Counted from the stretch's first letter, positions 1 to 6,234 are shown. The stretch: 6,649 nt of DNA from an uncultured Desulfuromonadales bacterium (GCA_947259685.1 CAMYNC010000177.1:1-6649); one strand, 5' to 3'. Notes: generated by a model not told the origin, from the letters alone. Numbers and translations: made by a program.

Positions 1-553
1 CTTTCATCCAATCAGTGTAGTTGGGTGCGGGATTACGTTGTTTGATAATGAATGAGACTTGTCTGCCATGACCATCTCGCGTGTCGGCAGACCCAGGGGT
101 CTTCATGCATTTCTGTTTCAAGTCACAGTTTCTACAGTCGGTTAAGCGGCCTTCAAAAAACAGTTTGTCATTGCAGTATTGATCTTGGCTTTCATTTTTC
201 AACCGCATGACGTTGCCGGCAGGACACTCACAGCTTTTTGTCTGACTGTTGAGTTTGAATTCGCTGGGCGGATAACGGTTGTTGCCTTTCTTTTTAGTGA
301 GCTGGTTACGCTTTCCGTACTTTTTCTTTTGATCGGCAAATTTAGGATTTCGGCTGCGAAACTGATTATCCGGGATATAGGCATCGATATTATTTTGATG
401 TAGATACTGCATGTTATCTTCATTGGCGTAGCCGGTGTCGGCAGTGACGATGGTGCCTTCTTTATATAGGTCGTCACTGATACCCAGTCGGCTGGAGCGT
501 TCTTTAATGGTGTTGAGGACTGGCTGTAATACATGGTAAAGATCGATGGGGTC
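1..553 (-). pseudogene. IS1182-family transposase, C-terminal fragment (5'-truncated, runs off left edge)
   Basis: The minus strand is open from about 553 to the window edge (about 184 codons) with no stop or frameshift. It reads DPIDLYHVLQPVLNTIKERS, then VTADTGYANE, AYIPDNQFRSRNPKF, and a cysteine cluster CRNCDLKQKC followed by GRQVSF. This is the layout of the IS1182-family DDE transposases: the aspartate of TADTGY is probably the second catalytic residue, and the cysteine-rich insert follows the IPD..FR.R.P.F segment. The first catalytic Asp and the whole N-terminal half are missing. The third catalytic residue and the C terminus, if present, lie beyond position 1. Homology-like sequence stops at about 551-557, exactly where the neighbouring IS110 element begins. 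The N-terminal half is not found on the far side of that element, so this was not a simple insertion, or a deletion followed it. The fragment cannot make an active transposase. The family call is firm from motifs; the exact IS name is unknown. Confidence 0.8.
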
Positions 554-557
554 ATAT

Positions 558-567
558 ATGGACACGC
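558..567 (+). repeat. Left subterminal inverted repeat of the IS110/IS1111 element
   Basis: ATGGACACGC here is the exact reverse complement of 1962-1971. It sits immediately inside the point where the IS1182 transposase reading frame loses family similarity. Confidence 0.7.
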
Positions 568-875
568 CCGATAAATCAACGAAAATAGTTATTCGTAAGT
601 CATATCTTAAATTCTCTGGCGGTAGCATTAATTACAAGACAGATAGATTGGCAGTCATATATTCGGCCCTAGGTGAGATCAGGGCATGGACCTCTGGCCA
701 TGATGAAAACCGCACACCTGCACCTTATCAGACTCACGGTGCTTGTCACCTAACCCCATCTCAGGTCCTGCAGGCGTCGGTCTAACCTGTATTGTCATCA
801 AACACTTGCCATATCAGAGCCTCTTACCTATGCGCTGTTGTAAAAACCTGATGATTGCTGAGCTAAGCTATCATG
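568..875 (-). ncRNA. Candidate bridge RNA / seekRNA region of the IS110/IS1111 element
   Basis: About 308 bp lie between the transposase stop codon and the left subterminal repeat, with no credible gene. In IS1111-group elements the guide RNA that pairs with donor and target DNA is encoded in the non-coding end downstream of the transposase; in the IS110 group it is upstream. The placement therefore fits. Visible structure includes a hairpin with arms GCACC (720-724) and GGTGC (738-742) around a 13-nt loop, a second with arms CATGG (685-689) and CCATG (698-702) around an 8-nt loop, and the palindrome CCTGCAGG at 767-774. RNA boundaries, and which loops would hold the guide sequences, cannot be fixed by eye. 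The call rests mainly on position within the element. The structures are short enough to arise by chance. Confidence 0.4.
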
Positions 876-1895
876 CTAAACAACCGTGACATAATCATGA
901 TCTTTCGCCATCACTGACCAGGCAATCCGAGCCATCTTGTTGGCCAGTGCCACGGCCGTTTTCTGCAATCCCTTCTTTTCCTGCAATTGTCTGGCCCAAA
1001 GCAACTGACTATCGGGTCGGCCTTTACAGCGCGTTATGGCCGATATGGCACCTTGCACCAGTAAAGAACGTACATAACCATCGCCCCGCTTGCTAATGCC
1101 GAGCAATCGTTGCTGACCGCCTGTTGAGTGTTGCTTTGGTACTAACCCCAGCCAAGCCGAAAGTTCTCGTCCATTCTTAAAGTTGTTGGCATCACCAATC
1201 GCTGAGATCAGTGCAGTAGCTATCATCGGGCCAATGCCGGGTATCTTCATCAACCGCTGGCAGATGGAATGTTCATTGGCCAACTGCTTAATCTTTTTGT
1301 CAGCTTGCTTGACCCGGTCATCTAACTCGTATAGTTCTCCTCGTAACTCATCAAAAAGTGACCTGGCCTGTGGTGTCAGTTCGTTCTCGCCATCTTCAAG
1401 TATGCCAGCTAGTCGACCACGTACTTGGCTAATTCCCGTGGGTATGGCTATGCCATACTCAAGCAATTGCCCCCGTATTTGATTCACCAGAGCGGTGCGC
1501 TGCTGTACTAATCTTTGGCGAATTCGGTGCAGTAACTGGATATCCTGCTGCTCAATCGTCTTGGCATTAACGTAGCGCATGGTAGGCCGGCTATCGGCTT
1601 CACAGATTGCTTCGGCATCATTGAAGTCATTCTTGTTTGTCTTGAGGTAGGGTTTGACATACGCAGGATGGATCAACGCCACTTGATGCCCGTGACGAGT
1701 AGCAACCCTATTCCAATAATGCGATGTAGCACAGGATTCGAAGACAAACCGGCTGACCTGTGTGGTCGCGAGAAATTTGTTAAATTGGCTGCGCCCGAGT
1801 TTGACTTGTTTGATAAAATGACCTTTGTCATCCTGGATGCGCAGATGAAAAACATTCTTTGCCAGATCAACTCCAATCGTATTAGTCTTGTTCAT
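876..1895 (-). CDS. IS110-family (IS1111 group) transposase / RNA-guided recombinase
   Basis: The 339-aa protein matches IS110 transposases end to end at normal length. The N-terminal RuvC-like DEDD domain (about residues 5-165) starts IGVDLAKNVFHL and shows D10, E53 (VFESC) and the pair D90/D93 in KNDFNDAEA as the likely metal-binding acidic residues. A helical linker (about 110-210) with LLHRIRQRLVQQRTALVNQI follows. The C-terminal Tnp domain (about 213-330) has a helix-hairpin-helix-like IPGIGPMIATAL and the block WLGLVPKQHSTGG...GISKRGD, where S257 is the probable catalytic serine. These enzymes excise and insert the element using a guide RNA. I prefer the ATG at 1893-1895 over the in-frame ATG at 1899-1901, because AAGGAG (1903-1908, minus strand) lies 7 nt from the former and only 1 nt from the latter. 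The longer form would add only Met-Ser. The reading frame is intact. Confidence 0.93.
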   Translation of the reverse strand: MNKTNTIGVDLAKNVFHLRIQDDKGHFIKQVKLGRSQFNKFLATTQVSRFVFESCATSHYWNRVATRHGHQVALIHPAYVKPYLKTNKNDFNDAEAICEADSRPTMRYVNAKTIEQQDIQLLHRIRQRLVQQRTALVNQIRGQLLEYGIAIPTGISQVRGRLAGILEDGENELTPQARSLFDELRGELYELDDRVKQADKKIKQLANEHSICQRLMKIPGIGPMIATALISAIGDANNFKNGRELSAWLGLVPKQHSTGGQQRLLGISKRGDGYVRSLLVQGAISAITRCKGRPDSQLLWARQLQEKKGLQKTAVALANKMARIAWSVMAKDHDYVTVV

Positions 1896-1940
1896 GGACA
1901 TGCTCCTTATGGATTTGAATTAACGCTTCTTATCCTGGCT

Positions 1941-1970
1941 ATAATGAGCCGTGCTTAAGGAGCGTGTCCA
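1941..1970 (-). promoter_or_regulatory. Candidate transposase promoter at the right end of the IS110 element
   Basis: On the minus strand, TGGACA (1965-1970, 5/6 match to the sigma-70 -35 box) is followed after 18 nt by CATTAT (1941-1946, 4/6 match to the -10 box). The -35 lies within the subterminal inverted repeat. Transcription would begin near 1930-1936, inside the loop of the long inverted repeat, so the native message would not carry the masking arm. The match is moderate and untested. In IS110-type elements a stronger promoter often forms only at the circle junction. Confidence 0.4.
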
Positions 1971-1971
1971 T
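1962..1971 (-). repeat. Right subterminal inverted repeat of the IS110/IS1111 element
   Basis: GCGTGTCCAT is the exact reverse complement of 558-567. It also forms the outer part of the distal arm of the 18-bp inverted repeat next to the transposase start. Confidence 0.7.
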
Positions 1972-2089
1972 CTCATCAGTATCGATTAATTAGTGTAATT
2001 ATTAAATGACCGCAGTCAAGGATAGACCAGTCATCGAGCGCGTATAGGGTGAACGACACCTCATGGCCGTATGTGATCATTCCAGATTG

Positions 2090-2117
2090 AACCGCTCAAC
2101 AATCGCGCGGTTTTTTT
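2090..2117 (+). terminator. Rho-independent terminator
   Basis: The stem AACCGC (2090-2095) pairs with GCGGTT (2107-2112) around an 11-nt loop, and an uninterrupted run of seven T (2111-2117) overlaps and follows the right arm. The orientation stops plus-strand transcription. With no plus-strand gene upstream it looks orphaned, but it would shield the operon from read-through out of the IS region. Confidence 0.7.
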
Positions 2118-2457
2118 CATTTCATTGCTGGTGAATTAGTGCTCTGTGCCCGTTGCTGTCATACGTTATTCCACGCCCTCAATGGCGGCCTTTGTGGCAT
2201 TGCCGTCACTCATGGCGTCTAGTTTAGTGGTTCTTGATTGGTCTTAGCGAACGTCAAGAAACGTCGGATCAGACTCGCCATGAATGTCTGCTTGTTGTAA
2301 CGTATGTCCTAGAGCTTTCGATTTAAAACCGCAAGCTGTGGCGGACATCAAAACGTCAAAAAAGCAGCATAATGAAAACAGTCGAAACGAAACTACCTTG
2401 ACGAACGCCGACCCTCGATGTCCATGCCCGATACTATGGGTATCCGGAGAAGGGTGC

Positions 2458-2479
2458 GATGCAGGTATCATTATGCATC
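2458..2479. repeat. Short inverted repeat upstream of the ABC-3C operon
   Basis: GATGCA (2458-2463) and TGCATC (2474-2479) form a 6-bp dyad with a 10-bp spacer, about 85 bp before the operon start codon. The spacing suits a dimeric regulator, but a dyad this short can occur by chance. Confidence 0.3.
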
Positions 2480-2486
2480 ATCAGTA

Positions 2487-2509
2487 AATATGGCTGTTTT
2501 ATCCATATT
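2487..2509. promoter_or_regulatory. Inverted repeat, candidate operator of the ABC-3C operon
   Basis: AATATGG (2487-2493) and CCATATT (2503-2509) form a perfect 7-bp dyad with a 9-bp spacer, 55 bp before the chosen operon start. The stretch is AT-rich and in the right place for a promoter or operator, but I found no convincing -35/-10 pair at normal spacing. No regulator gene is present in the window. Confidence 0.35.
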
Positions 2510-2552
2510 CGGATAAGTTCACGGGCCGATGGGGCCAACGGAAAACCTATAC

Positions 2553-2557
2553 AGGGG
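2553..2557 (+). promoter_or_regulatory. Ribosome binding site that decides the start of the nuclease gene
   Basis: AGGGG lies 7 nt before the ATG at 2565. The in-frame ATG at 2529 has no purine-rich site at usable distance, so the downstream start is preferred. Confidence 0.55.
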
Positions 2558-2564
2558 CTTATGC

Positions 2565-3788
2565 ATGGCAGACGTTTCCGCCGATCAGTATTCTGCTGGC
2601 GAGCAGGGCTTGGGGTACATCTACCAGCCGCGGTTCGCGTTGCTCAGGCTCATGCAACTACCGGAGAGCGCGTCGGTTCTGATCGAGAAGGACGACGACC
2701 TCGATTTCCTGGACAAGGACGGCGTCAAGACGCTCGCCTCCCTCAAGCACAAGGCTGTCGGCGATCGCCTGACTGACCTGTCCACCGACTTCTGGAAGTC
2801 CGTTCGGATCTGGCTGACACGCTACAGCCGTGATGGACGCAGCGAAGCCAATCTCCGCTTCTTTCTGTTCACGACCGGCACCGTCTCGAAAGATTCTTTC
2901 CTACGTCACTTCCTACTTGATCCTCTCCCCGAGGAGGACAAATCGACTTCGCTGTCGCAGCATGCGAACGACGTGCTTGCCAAAACCAAATCGGGGCTGA
3001 TAGGCGCTATCGCCTTAGAGTTCCACAAACTCAACAATGAAGAAAAGGAAGATTTCCTCTCGCGCATCATCATATTCGATGGCGGCCCTCGAATCGTCGA
3101 TGTGCCCTCCATCATCAAAGATCAGCACATGCGCAGTATCAGACGCGAATTCAGAGAGGCCGTTTTCGAGCGTCTTGAAGGTTGGTGGAACGACACCATC
3201 GTCAATTTGTTGTCTGGCAAGCGCACGGAGGCGATTTACGGCTACGAAATCTCGGATAAACTTTCCGCATTTGCCGAGGAGTACAAGTCCGACAATCTCC
3301 CAATTATGTTTCGAGACAAGGCGCCTCCAGGTGAGGTCGATGCAGAAAATGACCCTAGGCTTTTCGTTGTGCAGTTGCGGGAGATTGGCATTGCCTCTAA
3401 CAGAATCCGCAATGCCATCTTGGACTACTATAGAGCCTTCGAGCAGCGGTCGGTCTGGGCGCGTGAGAACCTACTGGTCGCGGGTGAAATGGAAGCGTAT
3501 GAAGATCGCCTCGTCGACGAGTGGAGCCGCTATCGGGACGTGGTTTTTGAAGAGCTAGATGATGAAAGCGCTGATGCGGTTCTTCTGGAGGCAGGCAAAG
3601 CTCTGTATAGGTGGGCCGACTTGGAAAGCGGCAACATCAATTCTCTTCGCATCCGGGAACGTGTGACTGAGCCATACGTCCTGCGCGGCGGTTTCCATAT
3701 TCTTGCGAACACTCGCCCACTACCAAGAGTGTACTGGCACCCCCGTTTCCTAAATCGCGTCGGCGAGTTGCTGGGAGCAACAAAATGA
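2565..3788 (+). CDS. ABC-3C system effector: Cap4/DUF4297-like nuclease with ABC-3C C-terminal domain
   Basis: The predicted cytosolic protein has 407 aa from the ATG at 2565, or 419 aa from the ATG at 2529, which lacks a ribosome binding site. The N-terminal region (about 15-90) reads GYIYQPRFALLRLM, VLIEKDDDLDFL, LASLKHKAVGDRLTDLS and DFWKSVRIWL. This is the pattern of the Cap4/DUF4297 dsDNA endonuclease domain, a PD-(D/E)xK fold with an acidic E..DD strand followed by a [Q/E]xKH-type strand. Here the acidic group is around E41-D48 and the lysine is K61, but the residue two before it is Ser59, where Gln or Glu is usual. The last 80 residues (ESGNINSLRIRERVTEPYV, then LRGGFHILAN, then YWHPRF at 390-395) match the effector C-terminal domain of ABC three-component systems, thought to dock with the partner proteins. 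It is the first gene of the operon and overlaps the next as ATGA. A role as DNA-cutting effector is inferred. No signal peptide or membrane segment is seen. Confidence 0.82.
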   Translation: MADVSADQYSAGEQGLGYIYQPRFALLRLMQLPESASVLIEKDDDLDFLDKDGVKTLASLKHKAVGDRLTDLSTDFWKSVRIWLTRYSRDGRSEANLRFFLFTTGTVSKDSFLRHFLLDPLPEEDKSTSLSQHANDVLAKTKSGLIGAIALEFHKLNNEEKEDFLSRIIIFDGGPRIVDVPSIIKDQHMRSIRREFREAVFERLEGWWNDTIVNLLSGKRTEAIYGYEISDKLSAFAEEYKSDNLPIMFRDKAPPGEVDAENDPRLFVVQLREIGIASNRIRNAILDYYRAFEQRSVWARENLLVAGEMEAYEDRLVDEWSRYRDVVFEELDDESADAVLLEAGKALYRWADLESGNINSLRIRERVTEPYVLRGGFHILANTRPLPRVYWHPRFLNRVGELLGATK

Positions 3789-4273
3789 AAAGGTGGGATC
3801 AACGACCTTTTGAAGTAAGAAATCTATTCAATCCAGCCTTCTGCGGCCTAGTCTTGTTCAGGGCGCTGCAGGGATATGAAGAAGAGAACCCGGACGGCAT
3901 GCCGTTCTCCGTCGCGCTGCTGGTGTTACCTCTGTGTCTGCAGAAAGACTCTCGCCAAGTGATCGCAGAAAGTCCTCGCAGTTATCTCTTGAAAACGGTC
4001 GAAAAAAATCCCCAGATGCTGGTCGGTTTCGCCGACCGCGCAAGAGATCTGATGCCCTTTGCATTTGAGGCGTTTGGCCTGTTAATGGAGAGGGGGTGCT
4101 TCGTCGTGTCACCGGATGGGAGGTTGAAGACCGTCCCTAACCGGGTTCGCAAATCCGTCAATGGTACAAACGAATCCATCTCCTGCCAACGCGTCGCACG
4201 GATCATCGGAAAAGAGTTTGCGCGCATCGCGGATCGCGTAACCGTGTACACAACCTTCGGAATACGGCCATGA
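3785..4273 (+). CDS. ABC-3C system middle component (DUF6521/MC-like)
   Basis: The small 162-aa protein reads RPFEVRNLFNPAFCGLVLFR, MPFSVALLVLPLCLQKDSR, a segment with NPQMLVGFADRARDLMPFAFEA, and ends YTTFGIRP. The NPAFC...MP....LPL order and the terminal TTFGIRP are what I recall for the 'three component ABC system middle component' family, always found between an effector and a DUF3732 ATPase. No catalytic motif is visible; the family is thought to be an adaptor linking the ATPase to the effector. The hydrophobic stretches are too short and interrupted to be membrane helices. The start codon overlaps the upstream stop as ATGA (3785-3788), with GGGAG 7 nt ahead (3773-3777), so both reinitiation and direct initiation are possible. 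Its own stop overlaps the next start in the same way, implying that the three products are made in coordinated amounts. Confidence 0.82.
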   Translation: MKRWDQRPFEVRNLFNPAFCGLVLFRALQGYEEENPDGMPFSVALLVLPLCLQKDSRQVIAESPRSYLLKTVEKNPQMLVGFADRARDLMPFAFEAFGLLMERGCFVVSPDGRLKTVPNRVRKSVNGTNESISCQRVARIIGKEFARIADRVTVYTTFGIRP

Positions 4274-6234
4274 AAATCAAGTCAATTCACATCTACAGCC
4301 ACGACGGCCACCGCAGGGATCTTGAGTTCAGGATTAATGGCCTCAACGTGATAACAGGTCGATCGTCGACCGGCAAGTCGGCACTTTCGGAAATCATCGA
4401 GTACTGCATGGGGCGTTCGACCTTCAACGTGCCCGAGGGTGTCATCCGCGACAAGGTTGCGTGGTTCGCAGTGATCTATCAGTTTCCGCAAGAGCAGGTG
4501 CTGATCGCGAAACCAACTCCGAAAAGGGGGGGCTCGAGTTGTAGCACAGCTATGCAACGCAGGGGGGCAAAGTTGGCTGCGCCGACCTTTGAACAACTCG
4601 CAGTCAACACGGATGACGATGCGGTTGTCACCCTTCTTTCGCGGCTGCTGGGTATCCCGGAGAACAGGACTGATGTCGCCATTGAACACAGCCGCGACAG
4701 CTATGACGCGAACGTCAAGCACACGTATTACTATCTTTTCCAGAAGCAAGGCATCGTTGCCAACAAGGATCAGCTCCTCTATCGACAGAACGAGGCATTC
4801 CAACCGCAAGCAATACGTGACACGCTCCCGATCCTCCTCGGTGTCTCTTCCGGTGACCGATACGAACTGGATGCCAAGCTTCGAGCAGCGCAGCGCGAAC
4901 TGAAGCTCAACGCAAAGCTCCTCGAACAGGATAGGGAAGCCATCGATATGTCCCAACAGAAGGGAATCAGTCTCTTCTCTGAAGCCAAGACGGTCGGCAT
5001 CATTGATCCTGCAAATCAGCACGCCGGTGCGAACGATGTGATTGATGCTCTGCGCACGGCATTGCAATGGAAGCCCGCTTCAGTCCCAGAAGATGACGGT
5101 CACAGAATCTCTCGACTGGAAGATGAGCTTAGCCAGATGCGCAAAGACCGGCGGGAATTGCAATCGAGAATCGATGCCGCGCGCCAGTTCGCAAAGAAGG
5201 CCAGCGGTTTCGAGAGCGAGGCGACCGAGCAGAAGGACCGGCTGGCTTCGATCAAGGCCCTTCCCAAGAACCCTGGGACGGGGGAATGGCAATGGCCTTT
5301 CTGTGAAGAAAACCTAGCCTTGGATTCTCCCATCGCCAAAGTGCTGCTCAAGGAACTGGCGACACTTGACGCGGAATTAAGCATCGTTGTCGGCCAGCGT
5401 CCCAAGTTGGAGGCATACCTAGCCGAGCAGCAGGGAAAGGTCCAAGAACTTGTGGAAGCAATCAAGAACAAGGAAGTAGAACTGTCCGCTGCGATCGCCG
5501 CAAACGAAGTCATTGCACAAATGGGAACGCTCAATAACGCCGCAGCGCGAGTGGTTGGTCGCATCAGTTTATTCCTGGAGAACCTGACTCCCAATGAGGA
5601 GCTGGCCTCCCGTAAAGCGGAACATCGTCGCCTTAAGTTCAAGGTCGAGGAACTGGAAAAGAGTATCGGTGCCGACGACAGCAAGGAGCGGCTGACTTCT
5701 ATCCTCAACAACATCGCATCGCAGGTTTCACAGTACATCCGTGCCTTTAATGCGGAGTTCAGTACATTTCCTGCGCGATTCGACCTCAACCATCTCACCA
5801 TTGTCTTTGACCGCCCGGATCGTCCGGTGCCAATGAGTCGAACTGGAGGTGGTGAAAATCATCTGGCCTATCACCTCTCAGCCTTGTTGGCGCTGCACCT
5901 CTTTGCTGCGAGAAATAATCGCCCGATTCCGCAGTTCCTGCTGATCGACCAGCCGACTCAGGTCTACTTCCCATCGGAAAAGGTCTATCAGGAGGCAGAT
6001 GGTTCAGTTCAGAAAACGGAAGCAGACGCGGATCTGGCAGCGGTTCGCCGATTGTTCGAGTTGTTGTTGAAGTTTACCCAAGAGGATGTCCCCGGCTTTC
6101 AACTCATCGTGACCGAACATGCGAACCTACGGGACCCGTGGTTCCAGAATGCACTCGTTGAGGAACCCTGGACCAAGCCGCCAGCCCTTGTGCCCGAAAG
6201 CTGGCCTGTGCAACAATCTCGCGCGCCGTTATAG
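4270..6234 (+). CDS. ABC-3C system ATPase, DUF3732 family (SMC/Rad50-like)
   Basis: The 654-aa protein opens with MKIKSIHIYSHDGHRRDLEF and INGLNVITGRSSTGKSALSE, the Walker A loop being residues 30-37 (K36 and S37 bind nucleotide and Mg). Helical, charged segments around 200-235, 275-330, 357-420 and 455-490 look like coiled coil. The C-terminal half-site has the ABC signature TGGGENHL (525-532), Walker B LLIDQPTQVYFP with D560, and the H-loop VTEH with H617. The residue after the Walker B Asp is Gln561 instead of the usual catalytic Glu, which I recall as normal for DUF3732. Between the coiled coils, where many members have a CPxC turn, this protein has WPFC (342-345), leaving one cysteine. 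Such ATPases dimerise head to head and probably sense or move along DNA, licensing the partner nuclease; that role is inferred. The start overlaps the preceding stop as ATGA (4270-4273) and the ribosome binding site is weak, so translation is probably coupled. Confidence 0.88.
   Translation: MKIKSIHIYSHDGHRRDLEFRINGLNVITGRSSTGKSALSEIIEYCMGRSTFNVPEGVIRDKVAWFAVIYQFPQEQVLIAKPTPKRGGSSCSTAMQRRGAKLAAPTFEQLAVNTDDDAVVTLLSRLLGIPENRTDVAIEHSRDSYDANVKHTYYYLFQKQGIVANKDQLLYRQNEAFQPQAIRDTLPILLGVSSGDRYELDAKLRAAQRELKLNAKLLEQDREAIDMSQQKGISLFSEAKTVGIIDPANQHAGANDVIDALRTALQWKPASVPEDDGHRISRLEDELSQMRKDRRELQSRIDAARQFAKKASGFESEATEQKDRLASIKALPKNPGTGEWQWPFCEENLALDSPIAKVLLKELATLDAELSIVVGQRPKLEAYLAEQQGKVQELVEAIKNKEVELSAAIAANEVIAQMGTLNNAAARVVGRISLFLENLTPNEELASRKAEHRRLKFKVEELEKSIGADDSKERLTSILNNIASQVSQYIRAFNAEFSTFPARFDLNHLTIVFDRPDRPVPMSRTGGGENHLAYHLSALLALHLFAARNNRPIPQFLLIDQPTQVYFPSEKVYQEADGSVQKTEADADLAAVRRLFELLLKFTQEDVPGFQLIVTEHANLRDPWFQNALVEEPWTKPPALVPESWPVQQSRAPL

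Larger units (their letters stand above)
1894..1971 (-). promoter_or_regulatory. Long inverted repeat that can mask the transposase RBS and start codon
   Basis: Positions 1894-1911 and 1954-1971 form 18-bp arms with 16 matches and two mismatches, separated by 42 nt. The gene-proximal arm contains the Shine-Dalgarno AAGGAG (1903-1908) and reaches into the start codon. The distal arm contains the right subterminal inverted repeat of the element. In a minus-strand transcript that enters from outside the element, both arms would be present and could pair, hiding the ribosome binding site. A transcript starting between the arms would lack the distal arm and leave the site free. Comparable protection from external transcription is known for IS10 and IS50. 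Here the role is inferred; the repeat itself is plainly visible. Confidence 0.6.
552..1976 (-). mobile_element. IS110-family insertion sequence, IS1111-like subgroup
   Basis: A DEDD transposase gene on the minus strand is bracketed by matching 10-bp inverted repeats at 558-567 and 1962-1971, giving an element of about 1.42 kb, normal for the IS110 family. Short inverted repeats lying slightly inside the ends, and a long non-coding stretch downstream rather than upstream of the transposase, are traits of the IS1111 subgroup. The tetranucleotide TCAT occurs just outside both repeats (552-555 and 1973-1976) and may be the shared recombination core, so the exact ends are uncertain by a few bases. 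The left end agrees with the point where the IS1182 transposase is cut. The reading frame and visible ends are intact, so the element may still be mobile. IS110-type elements move by an RNA-guided recombinase through a circular intermediate and generally leave no long target duplication, so the lack of one is expected. Confidence 0.75.
1977..2564. other. Gene-poor spacer between the IS element and the ABC-3C operon
   Basis: No reading frame here resembles a known protein. The first 30-40 bp are AT-rich. The only strong signal is a rho-independent terminator at 2090-2117, suggesting that the end of some plus-strand unit has been separated from its gene. A short frame just before it (about 2010-2087) ends WPYVIIPD and stops 2 nt before the terminator stem; it could be the last codons of a lost gene, but I cannot identify it. 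An open frame of about 75 codons on the minus strand (2244-2471) lacks a clear ribosome binding site and familiar motifs. The last 110 bp before the operon carry two short inverted repeats. I see no tRNA, integrase or attachment site. Confidence 0.6.

Noticed and set aside
199..579. Minus-strand open frame of 126 codons overlapping the IS1182 fragment
   Set aside because: It is another frame of the same strand as the transposase fragment; the transposase frame has clear family motifs and this one has none.
554..628. In-frame N-terminal extension of the IS1182 fragment from an ATG at 626-628 (MLPPENLRYDLRITIFVDLS...)
   Set aside because: The extension lies inside the IS110 element and crosses its end repeat, so the frame continuity appears accidental. 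It has no similarity I recognise to IS1182 transposases.
546..785. Plus-strand open frame of 79 codons in the non-coding end of the IS110 element
   Set aside because: It has no ribosome binding site and no familiar motif, and it overlaps the end repeat and the likely guide-RNA region.
1896..1901. Upstream ATG as the transposase start
   Set aside because: Only 1 nt separates it from AAGGAG, against 7 nt for the ATG at 1893-1895, and family members start MNKT-like.
2231..2260. TTCTTGA ... TCAAGAA dyad as a possible terminator
   Set aside because: The stem is AT-rich with a 16-nt loop and has no T-run on either strand.
2244..2471. Minus-strand open frame of 75 codons in the spacer
   Set aside because: No recognisable domain, no good ribosome binding site and unusual composition; probably chance.
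2529..2564. Upstream ATG as the start of the nuclease gene
   Set aside because: No Shine-Dalgarno sequence precedes it, whereas AGGGG sits 7 nt before the ATG at 2565.
5100..5801. Minus-strand open frame of 233 codons inside the ATPase gene
   Set aside because: It is Ser/Arg/Leu-rich, typical of an antisense shadow, and lies wholly within a well-supported ATPase gene. The same applies to 4282-5067 on the minus strand.
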